Shown one piece after another: positions 1 through 11,475 of a DNA stretch of 64,000 nucleotides (position 1 is its first letter; the number at the start of each line of letters is the position of its first letter). Under the pieces are notes generated by a model. That model worked only from the letters and a program-made list of their open reading frames with translations, did not search any database and had not been told where the DNA came from. This DNA is from Erinaceus europaeus. Lineage: Eukaryota > Chordata > Mammalia > Eulipotyphla > Erinaceidae. A program made the translations under genes and the position numbers. The stretch spans positions 36,786,189 to 36,850,188 of the forward strand of contig NC_080176.1 in NCBI RefSeq assembly GCF_950295315.1, written 5' to 3'.

Positions 1-186
1 TTCTAGTTTAAACAATTTGCATAGTTTTCATTTGCTCCTTTCTAAAGGAAGAGGAGACCTGAGACCCCATAGCTGAAGAGTGATGTAGTCGGTCTCTCTC
101 TCTCTCTCCTCCCCTTCCTTCCTTCCTCCTGTTTCTTTCTCATGAAAATAAAGAAAGTTTAAAAAATAAAGTGGGGATATTTTTGC
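1..186. other. Intronic sequence, decayed SINE tail
   Basis: No gene is visible. A pyrimidine run (about 92-130) followed by an A-rich stretch looks like the 3' end of a plus-strand SINE whose head is no longer recognisable. Confidence 0.4.
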
Positions 187-300
187 CCCAGGGTTATTGC
201 TAAGGCTTTGTGCCCATATTATAATTCCACCATTTCTGGCAGACTCCCCCTCTGAAAAAAAATATTTAATTTAATTAAAAATAAATAAAGTGGGAGAAGC
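187..300 (-). repeat. SINE type A fragment (long 3' form)
   Basis: The segment reads CCCCAGGGTTATTGC followed by a diverged ATTCCACC block. This is the reverse complement of the 3' extension of long type A SINEs seen better preserved near 7.42 and 59.42 kb. Confidence 0.5.
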
Positions 301-334
301 ACAGCTTGAACCACATAAGATAGTACTGAGGACA

Positions 335-766
335 AAATAAGAAGTATATGTCCACCTACCCTACAACCCTGCAATTCCTCTCCTGAGGATATATTCTAAG
401 GAACCAAACACACCCATCCAAAAAGATGTGAGCATTAACTATGTTCATAGCAGCACAATTTTTAACAGCCAAAACCTGGAAGCAACCCAGGTATCCAATA
501 ATAGATGAGTGGCTGAGCAAGTTGTGGTCTAGAAGGGGCTGTGGTCACAGAAAGGGAAACACAAAGCAGAAGTTGGACTTTGTTTAGTGTATTGCACCGT
601 GGTAAAGGACTCAAGGGTGTGGGTTGGAGGTTCAGGTCCTGGTACACAGTAATGGAGGAGGACCTAGGTGGGGAGTCAAGTATTTTGCAGAAAACAGAAA
701 TTTCACTCATGTGCCAACAACTGTATTTATTGTAGACCATTAATTCCCGCAATAAAAAAAGGAAGA
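335..766 (+). repeat. L1 3' end, 5'-truncated
   Basis: The sequence matches the last part of ORF2 and the 3' UTR of the young L1 copies ending at 22.0 and 42.86 kb, including the segments CCTGGAAGCAACCCAGG and GATGAGTGGCTGAGC. It ends in an AATAAAAAAAGG tail. It is more diverged than those copies and has an internal gap near 530. No coding capacity remains. Confidence 0.8.
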
Positions 767-1034
767 TATGAAGTGTGTGTCCAAATACCTACCACATAGT
801 GGGCATGCAATCCATGTTAGCAGAAACTGCTTTTTTTTACATCAAATATTCAGTTAATGGTAAGGTATCTAAACTTATGTCCTGATGGGTTAATGAGCTG
901 CTACATTTAGAGTAAAAATCATACTGTTGTTTGTTTTGTTTTGTTGTATGTGTGGTCTGTGTGGTTGCCATTGTTGCCAGAGCTTCACCACTCTGGACTA
1001 GATTTTATTTGTTTAGACAGAGACAGAGCCAGTG

Positions 1035-1150
1035 AAAACATCTTGATAGAGTGCTTGCTTGGTAAAGCAAGCTGTATTTGAGATTCAAGTTGTGTCTGGC
1101 CCCCATCACACTGAAGGAAGCTATGCTATTGTGTGTGTATGTAGGGGATG
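1035..1150 (+). repeat. SINE type E fragment, diverged
   Basis: The order GAGTGCTTGC, GTAAAGCAAGC, CCCATCACACTG resembles the head and middle of old type E SINEs in this window. It is followed directly by a purine microsatellite. Confidence 0.4.
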
Positions 1151-1225
1151 GGGGGGAAGGAAGGAAGAGAGAGAGAGACAGGAAGAGAGAGAGAGAGAGA
1201 TAGACAGACAGACATGGGGGAGAAA
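1150..1225 (+). repeat. GA-rich microsatellite
   Basis: GGAA units pass into (GA)n and (GACA)n units, probably grown from the pyrimidine or purine block of the adjoining SINE. Confidence 0.7.
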
Positions 1226-1339
1226 GAGAAACAGCATAGTGCCAAAAGTTCCTCTTGTGAGGTAGAGGCTCAGCCTGGGTCATGGACATGACAAAGCAGG
1301 TGCACTTCCCAAGAGAACTATCTTGCCAGCTCACAAACA

Positions 1340-1975
1340 TTCTTTTTTTTGCCAAAAGCACCAGGGAGGAGGTGGCGGTTTTCATATTGTCAAGGAACAG
1401 GAGATGCCCTCACACTGCATGGAGTACAGGCTGCTGGCTAAGGCTACTCTTGGCCCCCTTCTACAGCAGGAACCTGATGGGAGAGCCTGAGTGAGTGAGC
1501 CTTTACCCTTCACCCTTCAAGGACCACCTCCTCCTGCCACACCACACAAAGCTGGCAGTCCCCTCTCCCCACCTTACCATCACTGCCCCCACCACACAAA
1601 CTAACACACACTTGCATCCCATTCTGCCAGGTGTGTGTGTGGGGACAGTCACCAATTTGGTCCATGTGTGCCAAAGCATGATCAACTCCCAGCTCCAAAA
1701 CCAGAATGCAAAGGGGACCTGAAAATCCCAGGAAGACTGGACCAATGTTGCAAGCCTGGCAGCACTCCCCAGGGAGGGCCCCAGTGAGCAGTAAGTATTC
1801 ACTTAACCACACTGCAAGCCCCTCCCCCCCCCCCAAGGCCTGGCAGCAAGGCAGGGCTGCTGCCATTAATGAGCCACAGCCCCAAGCACAGAGCATGCTG
1901 ACGACAAGACACATCCTCATCAAGGAGGGCAAGCGGAACAATTAATACACTGCTGTGTTACTTAGAAGCCTGAAC
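1340..1975. other. Intronic sequence, no gene seen
   Basis: This is GC-richer than its surroundings, with C-rich patches such as the run near 1825. Open frames occur on both strands (for example about 143 codons on minus). None has recognisable domains or splice signals, and the codon pattern is consistent with chance. Confidence 0.4.
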
Positions 1976-1978
1976 TCA

Positions 1979-1979
<1 letters not shown>

Positions 1980-2029
<50 letters not shown>

Positions 2030-2052
2030 TCTCTCTCTCCTCTCTCTCTTTT
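1980..2052 (+). repeat. (TC)n microsatellite
   Basis: An almost uninterrupted run of TC dinucleotides about 70 bases long directly abuts the CTGGTGG-family copy on its right, which suggests it is that element's expanded tail in minus orientation. Confidence 0.85.
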
Positions 2053-2064
2053 TCTTTTTCTTAC

Positions 2065-2420
2065 AAAATTGCATGTCAACAGGGGTTTAAATCCACACCA
2101 TTCCCACCACCAGCATCCTGAACCTTCAGTCTCCCCACTGCAATCCACCACAGTTCCCCTGAGGTTGAAGACATGGGCCAACCATCATCTCTACAACTAT
2201 CTGTCTATGTTTATATATAATTGCCCCCTTTTTCTTCCTAATCCAGTCCTCTCTTCCCCTCTGAGCCCATGACAACATTACTGCCTCCATATGTCCCTCT
2301 CCTTTTCCTTCTCTCTGCTGGTGGAGCTGGAGTTCAGAGCCCCCTTATCTTCCTCCTCCTATCTCTTCTCCTCCACTGGGAGTATGGATCAAGGTTGTTT
2401 TTGGGGTGCAGAAGGCAGGA
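2065..2420 (-). repeat. CTGGTGG-family retroposon copy
   Basis: On the minus strand this matches the copy at 45184-45649: a start near GGGAGTATGGATC, a middle with CAATTATATATAAAC, and the 3' block CTGGTGGTGGGAATGGTGTGG followed by an A/T-rich tail. It has no conserved open frame. Confidence 0.7.
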
Positions 2421-2629
2421 CTGAACTCATTTTCTTTACCTGGCACTGAGCTAAATATTTATTAGGAATCTTCTTAAACAACATTTAAGAAAACTGGCAT
2501 CCATTGTCCAGGATGGCAAAATAGCAGCTGTGGGTGCTGCCCTTACCCCAGCAGGTACAGCTCCCAGACAGCACAGTGTGAAAGGCAGTGTAAAAGCAAG
2601 AAGCAGGAGGGTCCGCCGGAGAAGCTCCT

Positions 2630-2720
2630 GTGTTCAATTCCTGGGCTTTCCCAGTGACCCACAGGAGAGAAGGCTCAGTACTGTGGGCTCTGCACCATTC
2701 CAATGACCACAGAAAAAGTA
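2630..2720 (+). repeat. Old SINE-like fragment
   Basis: TGTTCAATTCCTGG looks like a B box, followed by GCTCAGTACTGTGGGCTCT as in older SINEs nearby. The assignment is tentative. Confidence 0.3.
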
Positions 2721-2879
2721 CAGCAGTGCCTCAGGAGACAACTGTGAGGGCACAGCTCAGTGACTGTTTGCCTCCAGAAACACCCTCTATCCCAAGACAG
2801 AGAGTGCAGTTTCTAGCATCTCAAGTCCTCCTCAAGCCCTCCCCGGCCAATACACTCCTCTCCCAGACCACCCATGTGG

Positions 2880-3000
2880 CCACATGCTCTTTTACTACAG
2901 TAGTATTCTATCATGTGGCTAAATGACAATTTATTTCTCCTGTACGTATGTGCTATTTCCTCCAGCTTAGAGTTACTGTCAGTAAAAACACTACAGAAAT
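2880..3000 (-). repeat. Ancient L1 3'-end fragment
   Basis: The reverse complement resembles the conserved L1 ORF2 C-terminal and 3' region that covers the '...ATACTACTGTAGT...' and tail-side segments of mammalian L1M elements. It is short and diverged. Confidence 0.4.
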
Positions 3001-3002
3001 TC

Positions 3003-3120
3003 TTTTTCTTTAATTTCTTTATTGGGGAATTAATGTTTTACATTCAACAATAAATATAATAGTTTGTACATGCATAACATTTCCCAGTTTTCCATATAAC
3101 AATACAATTGTTAAGAAATT
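3003..3120 (-). repeat. Young-type L1 3' UTR fragment
   Basis: The reverse complement ends in ACTGTTGAATGT and CATTAATTCCCCAATAAAG, as do the L1 copies ending near 22.0 and 42.85 kb. Only the last about 110 bases of the element are present. Confidence 0.75.
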
Positions 3121-3174
3121 CTTAAGTGTGTCTTTTTTCTAAAAAATGCAACAGTTTTACTGAGCACATGCCAT

Positions 3175-3462
3175 AAAAATTCACCCCGTTGGGAGTCGGG
3201 TGGTAGCGCAGTGGGTTAAGCGCAAGGACTTGCGTAAGCATCCCAATTCGAGCCCCGGGCTCCCCACCTGCAGGGGAGTCGCTTCACAGGTGGTGAAACA
3301 GATCTGCAGGTGTCTATCTTTCTCTGCCCCTCTCTATCTTCCCCTCCTCTTTCCATTTCTCTCTGTCCTATCCAACAACGACAACAATAATAGCTACAAC
3401 AATAAAACAACAAGGGCAACAAAAGGGAATAAATAAATAAATATTTAAAAATTCATCCCATT
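3175..3462 (+). repeat. SINE type A with 16-bp target duplication
   Basis: The SINE body runs from 3191 to about 3446 with A box (TAGCGCAGTGG), B box (GGTTAAG/TTCGAGCCC), pyrimidine block, AAC-rich region and AATAAA tail. AAAAATTCACCCCGTT before it (3175-3190) recurs as AAAAATTCATCCCATT after it (3447-3462), the mark of L1-driven insertion. Confidence 0.95.
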
Positions 3463-3469
3463 AAAGCAA

Positions 3470-3880
3470 GCAATTCAATGGTATATTTTTTATATCTTAT
3501 AACCATCACTTCTATCTAATGCTCTGACACTAACTGTATCTAGCTGTAAATAAATGTCTTCATTTCTCCTGAGATGCACCTCTTCCAACGAAGCTAATAC
3601 AGAACAAGTTGCAATTTCCCTATGAAAGAGTCACCCAACAATCTTCAAGGCTGATGTTTTTCTCTTTCATTAAAAAGGCCTCCCTGTATATTATTCCCTC
3701 CTTGTATATTATTCACATTAATATTCATTGTGGCCATATAAAATTATCAACCTAAAAATTAGCACTTAATATTGCTATGATAAAAGCTGTTAGACTTATT
3801 AAATTTAAGTGCTTCCTGCAGCTGGCTTGGCAGAGCCAGACCAAATGATTTCACAAGGCATATGTGGCCTAGGGGTTTGC
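3470..3880. other. Intronic sequence, no gene seen
   Basis: AT-rich sequence without splice sites, repeats or an open frame that I can support. Confidence 0.4.
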
Positions 3881-3892
3881 CAGTCCTCCCAC

Positions 3893-4163
3893 ATACACAC
3901 ACAGTGTTCCCACACACATACACACACAGTGCCCCAACACACACACACAGTGCCCCCCCACAAATACACACACAGTGCTCCAAACACATATACACACAGT
4001 GTCTCCACATACACACACACACACACATACATACACAGTGCCCCATACACACACAGTGCCTCATATACACATACACACAGTGTCCCCACACACATATATA
4101 CAGTGCCCTGCGCATACACACACAGTGCCCCTCCCCCCATATATATATACACACACAGTGTAG
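3893..4163 (+). repeat. CACACAGTGCCCC minisatellite
   Basis: About 270 bases built from 15-30-base units, each a short CA run closed by CACAGTG plus 2-6 C residues, with ATACA variants. All frames are open because the array lacks most stop triplets, so the long open frames across it are not evidence of a protein. Confidence 0.9.
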
Positions 4164-4284
4164 CTAACCCAACGTGCAAACAGCAATTAATTTGTTTCTC
4201 TAGATGCAAAGGGCAAGTTCATCTCTTTCATGTAACATTATCAGTGAACATTAGCTGCTGGCCCCACACATCTTTTATGTGTGA

Positions 4285-4430
4285 AGTCCTTCCAACATTT
4301 CTGTGGAGAACTCCACAGTTATTCCCACATTACAGATGTGAAGACTTGAACAGAGAGGCTGAACAATCTTCCTAAGGCTACTCTGTAATGAGTGAGGTTC
4401 TGATCCAGGCTTTTCTTTCTCTCAAATATT
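4285..4430 (+). repeat. MIR fragment
   Basis: CCCACATTACAGATGTGAAGA, then AGAGAGGCTGAACAA, then GAGTGAGGTTCTGATCC, follow the order of the MIR core and right side (tRNA-derived ancient mammalian SINE). Confidence 0.7.
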
Positions 4431-4469
4431 GTGTCATTTGCTACTGCTCTTCTTCGTCCCCTGCCCCTT

Positions 4470-4592
4470 TTAACCACAGTACTGCTCAGCTCTGGCTTAT
4501 GGTGGTATGGGGGATTGAAGCTGGGACTTTGGAGCCTCTAGCTTGAGAGTCTGTTTGCATAGCCATTATGCTATCTACCCCCACCCCGCCAT
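4470..4592 (-). repeat. SINE type C
   Basis: The reverse complement carries GATAGCATAATGGCTATGC (A-box region) and ends with the CCATAAGCCAGAGCTGAGC motif typical of this short SINE. Confidence 0.85.
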
Positions 4593-4599
4593 TGCTCTC

Positions 4600-6225
4600 T
4601 ATTGTCTTATTTATTTTCTTGATCTTGAATAGGATAGGCCACCCTAGAAACGTTTGCTGAATAAATTAGCTGACTATAACATTTTTTCCACAGAGCAATC
4701 AAAAAAAAAATCAAGGAAAAGAAAGATTTTGTAATCTGATTATGAAAAAAGGTGATTTCCCCCCTTTTTTGTAGGGGAGAGGAGGAGTAAGGACTAAGTG
4801 GAAACTTGAAAACTATGGCTTCTGATTCCTGCTTTCACTAAAAGAGTTAAGAGGTCCTTTCACAAGCACCAATTCTTTGCAATCTAAATTATGCATCTGA
4901 TGGAGAAAAAAAAAACCCTTGAATCATTCTTTGGACAACATTATGGAGAAGTGGGCATTCTGCTAGGAGTTAGGGATGTAACCTTGGCTAAGATCTGTTC
5001 AGTCTTCCTGGGGCTCACAGACTGATTCTCTGGTGAGTGTTTCTGAAGGAGAGCTATCTGGTTATTATTTTTATTTTCCTACTGAGCCTGATTCATTTAA
5101 TCCTCATTGTCCTTCTGATATGGAAGTAAGGGAAAGTAGTAAGCATTTTATTTATCATAGCTTGAATGCTCATCCACCAAACTGTGTTAAATATAAATGC
5201 ATGCCTAGAAGTTTGTTCAAAGAACACAGAACCCCCCAAAAAGGAACAATGGTCTGAGGGTAAAGCAGGAAAGAAACAAGACAGGACTCTTCTGGAGTCA
5301 GATGTAGCCACGGGCTTACTGCCCCTCAGAAGCCATACAACAGAGACAGATGTGACATTGCAGCAAGGGAAATCCCATTTCCCACACATCCTCCTCCACT
5401 ACAACCTCATACATGCTCAGGGAAAAGTCAAATCTAATTACACATTTAGTCCATGAGCTTCTCATGTTTACATGGTACCAGGCAAATTGCTGTGAACTTA
5501 AAAAAAAACTTTTCTTGCCACATATTTAGCTAACTTACTGGCTATTTTGGAGGCACATAAACAAGTACAACCTGCTTGCACTTAACTGCCTGGTCTTAAA
5601 GTCAGAAGCAGCCTACTGATATGTAAACAATGGCAACATCAAAAAACCTTAACGATTCAGTTAGTTCAAAGCCGCAATTCTGACTCAGAGGGAAAGCAAT
5701 TAGGACTTCTTATGAGAGAAGCCAGAACATTTAAAGGTTGGTGGGGGGGAGAGAATAAGGAGAACAAATGACCATATTTTAAACCAACCCCACTTTGGGG
5801 GAGAAGACAGGAGAGCAAGTGTGAGGTGTGGGGCCAGTGGAATACCTGCCCCATTCCCCTCACAAGGGCACAGCATAGGATACTTACTTCACAAAACTGC
5901 ATGAAGCAAATAACTACTGCAAGTCTTTCAAATCCACAAGTCACTCCTTTCTGTCATGTATCAAAAATTAGCTTTCTCTTGATAAAAATATGCTCACTCA
6001 GATTTCCCCAGAAGGGTTTCTGTTAGCTGTGGCTGCTGCAGCACATTCTGATACAGGTGCTCACTGCTGCCCGCAGCGGCCATCAGGCTTGACATGTACA
6101 AAATGTGAAGTGCTCCATGCTGAAAACCGACAATAGACCACACCTTGGGGAGTTTAGTTCTGGAGAACTAAACTTTTTTCTTTAAAAAGAAAAGCAAACT
6201 CAAGAGTAGATGGCACAATTAAAGA
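4600..6225. other. Intronic sequence, no gene seen
   Basis: About 1.6 kb of mostly unique-looking sequence. I see short homopolymers and a possible MIR-like patch near 5090-5160. Open frames up to about 98 codons on either strand have no recognised domain and no good splice signals, so I call no gene. Confidence 0.4.
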
Positions 6226-6227
6226 GA

Positions 6228-6446
6228 TAAGTGTGGAGGCAGGGAGGCAACTTAGTCTAAGAGCTCAGGACTTGCACACCTGGCAGCCCACAGGTGTCAA
6301 GTTCAATCCTGGCAGTACCCTGCTTTGCCATGTGCACAACCCAGGTTCCAGCCCGGCTTCCACTGCATTGAAGAAAGCTTCAGTGCTGTGGTCTCTCTCA
6401 CTCTTTCTTTGCCTCTCTGTCCCTCTCTTTAAAAAAACAATGTAGG
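6228..6446 (+). repeat. SINE type E
   Basis: Head GGAGGCAGGGAGGCAAC, B-box-like GTTCAATCCTGGC, middle CCATGTGCACAACCCAGGTTC and a (T/C)n plus A-run end. It is more diverged than types A and B. Confidence 0.7.
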
Positions 6447-6489
6447 GTTAGGCAGTGACACACCTGGTTTTTTCCCCCTTTATAACTTG

Positions 6490-8041
6490 ATTTTTATTCT
6501 CTCTCTCTCTTTTTTTTTAATCATTTCTATCACCAAAGGCCTGTATCCCCATCCCTACATCCATAGATAACCACCATAGTTCTCCCAAAGTCTTGAAAAT
6601 AGGTTGATATTTTGTGGGGTTTTTTTTCACATTTGTATATTCACAATTGTCAATATTCCGTATATGAGTGAAACCATTCTGTAGCTCTCCTTCACCTCCT
6701 GACTTGCTTCACTGAGTATAATCTCCAGTTCCATCCACTTTATCCTAAAGGACACAATATCATCCCTTTTTATTGCTGCATAATACTCTGTTGAGTATAT
6801 GTCCCATAACTTTTTTATTCAGTTATCTGCCAAAGGACATTTTGGTTGTTTCCATGTTTATGCTATTGTGACTAAAGCCACTATGAACATGGGGGTGTAG
6901 ATATCCCTTTGAATCAGTGTTGTTACATCTTTTGGGTACTTGCCTAGGAGTGGAATTGCTGGGTCATATGGCATTTCCATTTGTATTTGTTTAAGGACTC
7001 TCCACACTGTTCTCCACAGTGGTTGTACCAGTTTACATTCCCACCAGCAGTGTAGCAGAGTTCCTCTCTCTCTCCACATCCTCTCCAACACCGGCCTTCT
7101 TTTATGTTATTGATGAAGCCCATTCTCACAAGTGTGAGGTGGAATCTCAATGCGTTGATGATCTGCATTTCTCTAATGATGAATGAATTAGAACATTTCC
7201 ACATGTCTGTGAGTCATGTGTATCTCTTCTTTAGAGACCATCTATTCATATCTTCTGCCCACTTTTTAATTGGATTGTTCTTTTTTCATTTTGTTGAGCT
7301 GCAGGAGTTCTTTATAGATGTTTGATATTAACCACTTGTCTGAAATGTAGTGTGCAAATATATTTTCCTATTTTCTGGGTTTCCTGTTTCTTCTTCTTTT
7401 TTTTTTTGCCTCCAGGGTTATTACTGGGGCTCGGTGCCTACACTACAAATCCACTACTCATGGTGTCTAATTTTCTTTTCCCTTTTTGTTGCCCTTGTTG
7501 TTTTATTGTTGTTGTGGTTATTTTTATTGTTGTTGTTATTGATGTCGTTGTTGGATAGGACAGAGAGAAATTGAGAGAGGAGGGGAAGACAGAGAGGGGA
7601 AGAAAAAGACAGACACCTGCAGACCTGCTTCATTGCTTGTGAAGCAAACCCCCTGCAGGTGGGGAGCCGGGCTTGAACCGCAATCCTTGTGCCAGTCCTT
7701 GCGCTTGGCGCCATGTACACTTAACACACTGCACTACCACCCAACCCCCTCCTGTTCATCCTTATGGAATTTTCTTTTTATGTGAAAAAGCATTTTAATT
7801 TGATACAGTATCGTTTATTCATTTTTGCTTTTGTTTCCCTTGCCCATGGGGTGGGGCCTCCAAGTACATCTCTAATGTGAGGGTCCTGAAATGTTTCATC
7901 AATGTATTCTTCCATGTATTTTACAGTATCAGGTTTAATATCCAGATCTGTGATCCATATTAATTTTGGTGCATGGTGTTAGGCAGCAATCTAGTTTCAT
8001 TTTTCTGCACGCATCTGCCCGATTCACCCAACATCACTTGT
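6490..8041 (-). repeat. Old L1, 3' part, interrupted by a SINE
   Basis: On the minus strand, 7091-6858 encodes a decayed end of ORF2 with the hallmarks [16 protein letters not shown] and YDPAIPLLG. The 3' UTR side is at 6490-6850. The L1 continues upstream from 7748 to about 8041, so the SINE at 7395-7747 landed inside it. Many substitutions and stops show an old, dead copy. Confidence 0.85.
7395..7747 (-). repeat. SINE type A, long form
   Basis: The reverse complement has the full head, pyrimidine block, AAC-rich region and the long 3' extension ending CCCCAGTAATAACCCTGGAGGC followed by an A run (T run at 7398-7409). It is inserted into the old L1. Confidence 0.9.
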
Positions 8042-8262
8042 TAAAAAGGCACAGCTGTTTGAGTTCATGCATTGCAGTGCACCAAGAAGCTGGGTTCAAG
8101 CCCCCAGACCACTGCAGGGGGGATGATGCTTCATGAGTGGTGAAATAGTGCTGCAGGCCTCTCTTTCTTCCCTCCCATTTCCTCTCCCCACCTTTCTCAC
8201 ATTTCCCTCTTGATTTTTTCATGTCTATTCAAAATAAATAAATATTTCACCAACAAAGAAAA
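8042..8262 (+). repeat. SINE type B, diverged
   Basis: GGGTTCAAGCCCCCAGACC, GTGGTGAAATAGTGCTGCAGG, pyrimidine block and AAATAAATAAATA tail. It directly abuts the broken 5' end of the old L1. Confidence 0.7.
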
Positions 8263-8339
8263 ATCCTGGCACCAAAACATGCCAGATCTGAGCAGTGCTC
8301 TAGTCCTCTTTTTGTTTTTTTTTATTCTCTCCCTCATAA

Positions 8340-8531
8340 AAATAAGTTGTAAGGGAAGACAACCTAATGTTTATGTAAAAGACTTTCATACTGAGGCTCT
8401 GAGATCTGTTTCAATCCTTGCACCACCATAAGCCAGAGCTAATAAGCAGTGCTCTGGTCTTTCTCTTTATATATCTTCCTCTCTGTGTCTCTTTCACATA
8501 AAATAAAATATCTTTTAAAATAATAAATAAA
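8340..8531 (+). repeat. SINE type C
   Basis: TAATGTTTATGTAAAAGAC (head), CCTTGCACCACCATAAGCCAGAG (3' motif), pyrimidine block and AAATA tail. Confidence 0.75.
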
Positions 8532-8668
8532 CTGTAGTCTGGGAGGTGATGCAGTGAATAAACTACTGGGTTCTTTACACAGACCCCAAGTTCAGTCCCT
8601 GGCATCGCAAGTATTAAAGTGATACTCTGACTCTCCCTCATAAGTAAATAAATAATTTATAAGTAAGT
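8532..8668 (+). repeat. SINE type D, diverged
   Basis: GTCTGGGAGGTGATGCAGTG then GAATAAACTACTGG, a B-box-like GTTCAGTCCC, and a CTCATAAGTAAATAAATAA tail. Confidence 0.65.
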
Positions 8669-8699
8669 CAATCTTTCAAAAAGAAAAACTTGTGTGTTT

Positions 8700-9734
8700 C
8701 ATAAAAATACTACTGGGCTAGTCAGATAGACCACAAGCTACATGCAGAATGTCCTCTTCAGTCCAGATGTGAGTGCACAAACGTACAGAGGTGTGTACAG
8801 TAAGATTTCTGTCAATAAGCATTGACTTCACACGCCCTTTCCTACAGTAAGCCAAATGAATATCAATTTATCCTCCAAAGGAAGTCTTGTAAGCGTTTCC
8901 AGGAAATTGGTCTTTAAGTTGCAAAACTCACTTTAAGTTATCTTAAATTATCTTGTCTATTCACAGCACCCACAATAAAAACCTAACAGGAAATTTACAG
9001 AAATTCAGGGCATTTCCTGCGTAAATGAACTGAAGCAAACTCATGCAGGTCAAAAGTTGTGAAACTCAGAATTTTTATCGTATTTTTGTAGCACAGAACA
9101 TTGTGATGATCAATGGTACTAAAAATAGTTCCAAAAATATTAAAAGAGCTCATAGTCAGAAACAAGAAAAACAACAACCTTATCCAAAATAGCAAATCAT
9201 CCATTAACATCACCCACATTGCTATGAATTATCTTGACAATTGGAAATGGAATTAGTATTTTTTCCCCTTTAATCCAAAACTGTCATTTCTCCTCCCTTG
9301 TGTCCTCTGGGAAACCATTGTCTATAAATGAGTAATTCCCAGATAACTAGCTTATTTGCTGACTGTCCCACACTGCCTAACAATAACAGAACAGCTCCCT
9401 GACTTGTTACTTCGTGTTCCCATTGCTTCAACAGTGATATCATGGAAAGACACTGACATGCCATTATTATTGCCCAGCTAGAAACTGTAAAGGAAATTAT
9501 GCTGTTGCCTCTAGGTTTTAAATTTCCATGAAAAGTGATTTGCACTGCCATAGCAGCTAAGACTGTGCAGGAGAAGAATTATTTAACTGGGAAACCGTCA
9601 TAATTAGATTTTTTAAAAGCACACTCTTTCAACATGAAAGCTATATTACTGAACAGCTTCACTGGGCTCAATAATTTATTTTCATCAGGCCATTTGAAAA
9701 CAGAGTAAGGTGCTGGGTAACAATGAAAGGAAGA
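8700..9734. other. Intronic sequence, no gene seen
   Basis: Unique-looking sequence with no recognisable repeat except a weak SINE-like patch near 8715-8800. No exon with paired splice sites was found on either strand. Confidence 0.4.
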
Positions 9735-9880
9735 TTAAATAGGACGGGGATAGGGAGCATAATGGTTATGCAAAAAGACTGTCATGCCTGAGGATCCAAG
9801 TTCCCAGGTTCAATTCCCTGCACCACCATAAGCCAGAGATGAGCAGTACTCTAGTAAAAAATAAACAAACAAACTGTTCA
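9735..9880 (+). repeat. SINE type C
   Basis: GAGCATAATGGTTATGCAAA (A-box region), GGTTCAATTCCCTGCACC (B-box region), CCATAAGCCAGAG and an AAACAAAC tail. Confidence 0.85.
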
Positions 9881-10305
9881 GTGTGCCAGAAAGAAGGGGT
9901 GAGGAGACTTCTGAAACCAAGAAGATGGTCAGGAAGTGCAAAATAACAAAGGCTTTCCACACTCAACAAATATTGACAACAGTGATGATGGTGATGAAGA
10001 TAACAAAAAAGGAAAAGAAGGCACTGAATTCACCCTGGCATGATAAAACTGAAAGATACAGAAAAAAGATTGGTCTACAGCATGTGAGCTCAGACCTATA
10101 GGGATACAGAGGCTACACAGGCTCCTGCACTGAATACAGGCCCCAGATCAAATCTATGGGATTTACAGTTGATGATACTTATATATATTTCCCATATTTG
10201 GGAGCTACTCTCTTCGCTGATCCAGCTTTCTAGTCCTATTTCCAACTCTGACACCATCTCCCCAGACAATACCTTTGGCCCTCCTGCATGTGAACTATCA
10301 GGCTC

Positions 10306-10850
10306 AGGCAAAAATTAGTAAAGTCATGGGCCCCTTGGATAACACCTAAAATAGAACTAACTACTTTTTCCAAAATGCAGACCCTAAATCTCATCTGCTA
10401 TATTCTTGCTTTTAAGGTTCCAGATTATTAAGAAATTTGTTCTGCTTTATATTTTAGTGCTTTTTTAGACACCAAGTTGCAGATGGCGCCAACCTGACTT
10501 CCCTGGGCAGACGACCTCACCTGGAGGTCCTGGAACCCCAACTCTCCAGAGCCCTACCCCACTAGGGAAAGATACAAACAGGCTGGGAGTATGGATCAAA
10601 CTGTCAATGCCTATGTTCAACAGGGAAGCAATTACAGAAGCCAGATCTTCCACCTTCTGCATCCCATAATGATCCTGGGCCCATACTCTCAGAGAGACAA
10701 AGAACAGGAGAACTTTCAAGGGAGGGGATGGGATATGGAACTCTGGTGGTGGGAAAAGTGTGGAATTTCACCCCTCTTATTCTATGGTTTTTTTTTGATA
10801 TTTTTCTATTCATTCTTTATTTTATAAATAAATTAATTTTTAAAAAGAGT
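10306..10850 (+). repeat. CTGGTGG-family retroposon, long form
   Basis: The copy begins near CAGGCAAAAATTAGTAAAG, passes CCAACCTGACTTCCCTGGGC, GGCTGGGAGTATGGATC and GGGAAGCAATTACAGAAGCC, and ends with TCTGGTGGTGGGAA, AATTTCACCCCTCTTATTC and an A/T-rich tail. It is collinear with the copy at 14719-15250. It has no protein-coding signature. A shared antisense open frame (about 85 codons) follows from the shared sequence only. Confidence 0.75.
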
Positions 10851-11240
10851 TGCCAGAGAATTCCACTATTGTGACAGTGAAGAGTGCAGAAAGAAATTTC
10901 TATAGGTGTGAGAGTACAGGTGGGAGCACAGGTTAATGAAGAATATAGTCAATAGATTTCTGTCCATGAAAAGTCCTCTGACTCACAAAGCAGATAAAGA
11001 AGAAATTTTCCAGTGATATATCAAACATACTAGTAGCAGAAACTCAGACCAGTTAGGAAGGCAAGTCCTAAAATTAAATTTTCTGAGTTTGGAAAAATAA
11101 AAGATTGGTCTAGTCCCTGTGAAAATTCATGAAGCATTCTGTATGTTTGTGACTGGGTGAAGTCATAGATGCTCATAAGACTTATTATGGAAACTATTTC
11201 ACAATATATGCAGATGTCATTATGGTTTATACTCTTTTTT
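10851..11240. other. Intronic sequence, no gene seen
   Basis: AT-rich sequence with no repeat, exon or RNA gene that I can support. Confidence 0.35.
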
Positions 11241-11324
11241 TTTCTTTTTTAGTGTTTTATTGAAACAGATGAAAGGAGAGAGAAAGAGAATGAGAGTATC
11301 ACTGGGAGTATACTCTTTTTTAAA

Positions 11325-11475
11325 AAAAGATTTTATTTATTGACTGATGAGAAAGATAGGAGAGAGAGAAAGAACCACACCTGAGTCTGGTACATGTGCT
11401 GTCAGGGATCAAACTCATGACCTCATGCTTGAGAGTCCAATACTTTATCCACTATGCCAGTTCTCGGACCACATG
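11325..11475 (-). repeat. SINE type D
   Basis: The reverse complement reads GGTCCGAGAACTGGCATAGT, GGATAAAGTATTGGACTCTC, then CATGAGGTCATGAGTTTGATC, as in better type D copies at 47520 and 55205. Confidence 0.8.

Noticed and set aside
2485..2926. Possible small gene from short frames with moderate GC
   Set aside because: No paired splice sites, domains or start context; parts look like old repeats.
3893..4163. CRISPR array
   Set aside because: Repeats are low-complexity and of uneven length, without unique spacers, in a mammalian genome.
3759..4375. Overlapping long frames on both strands
   Set aside because: They run through the CA-rich minisatellite, which lacks stop triplets in most frames; the peptides are repetitive (HTH, CVCV).
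10465..10719. Antisense frame shared with 15137-14871
   Set aside because: The shared peptide comes from two copies of the same repeat; ends differ and there are no codon-level signs of selection.
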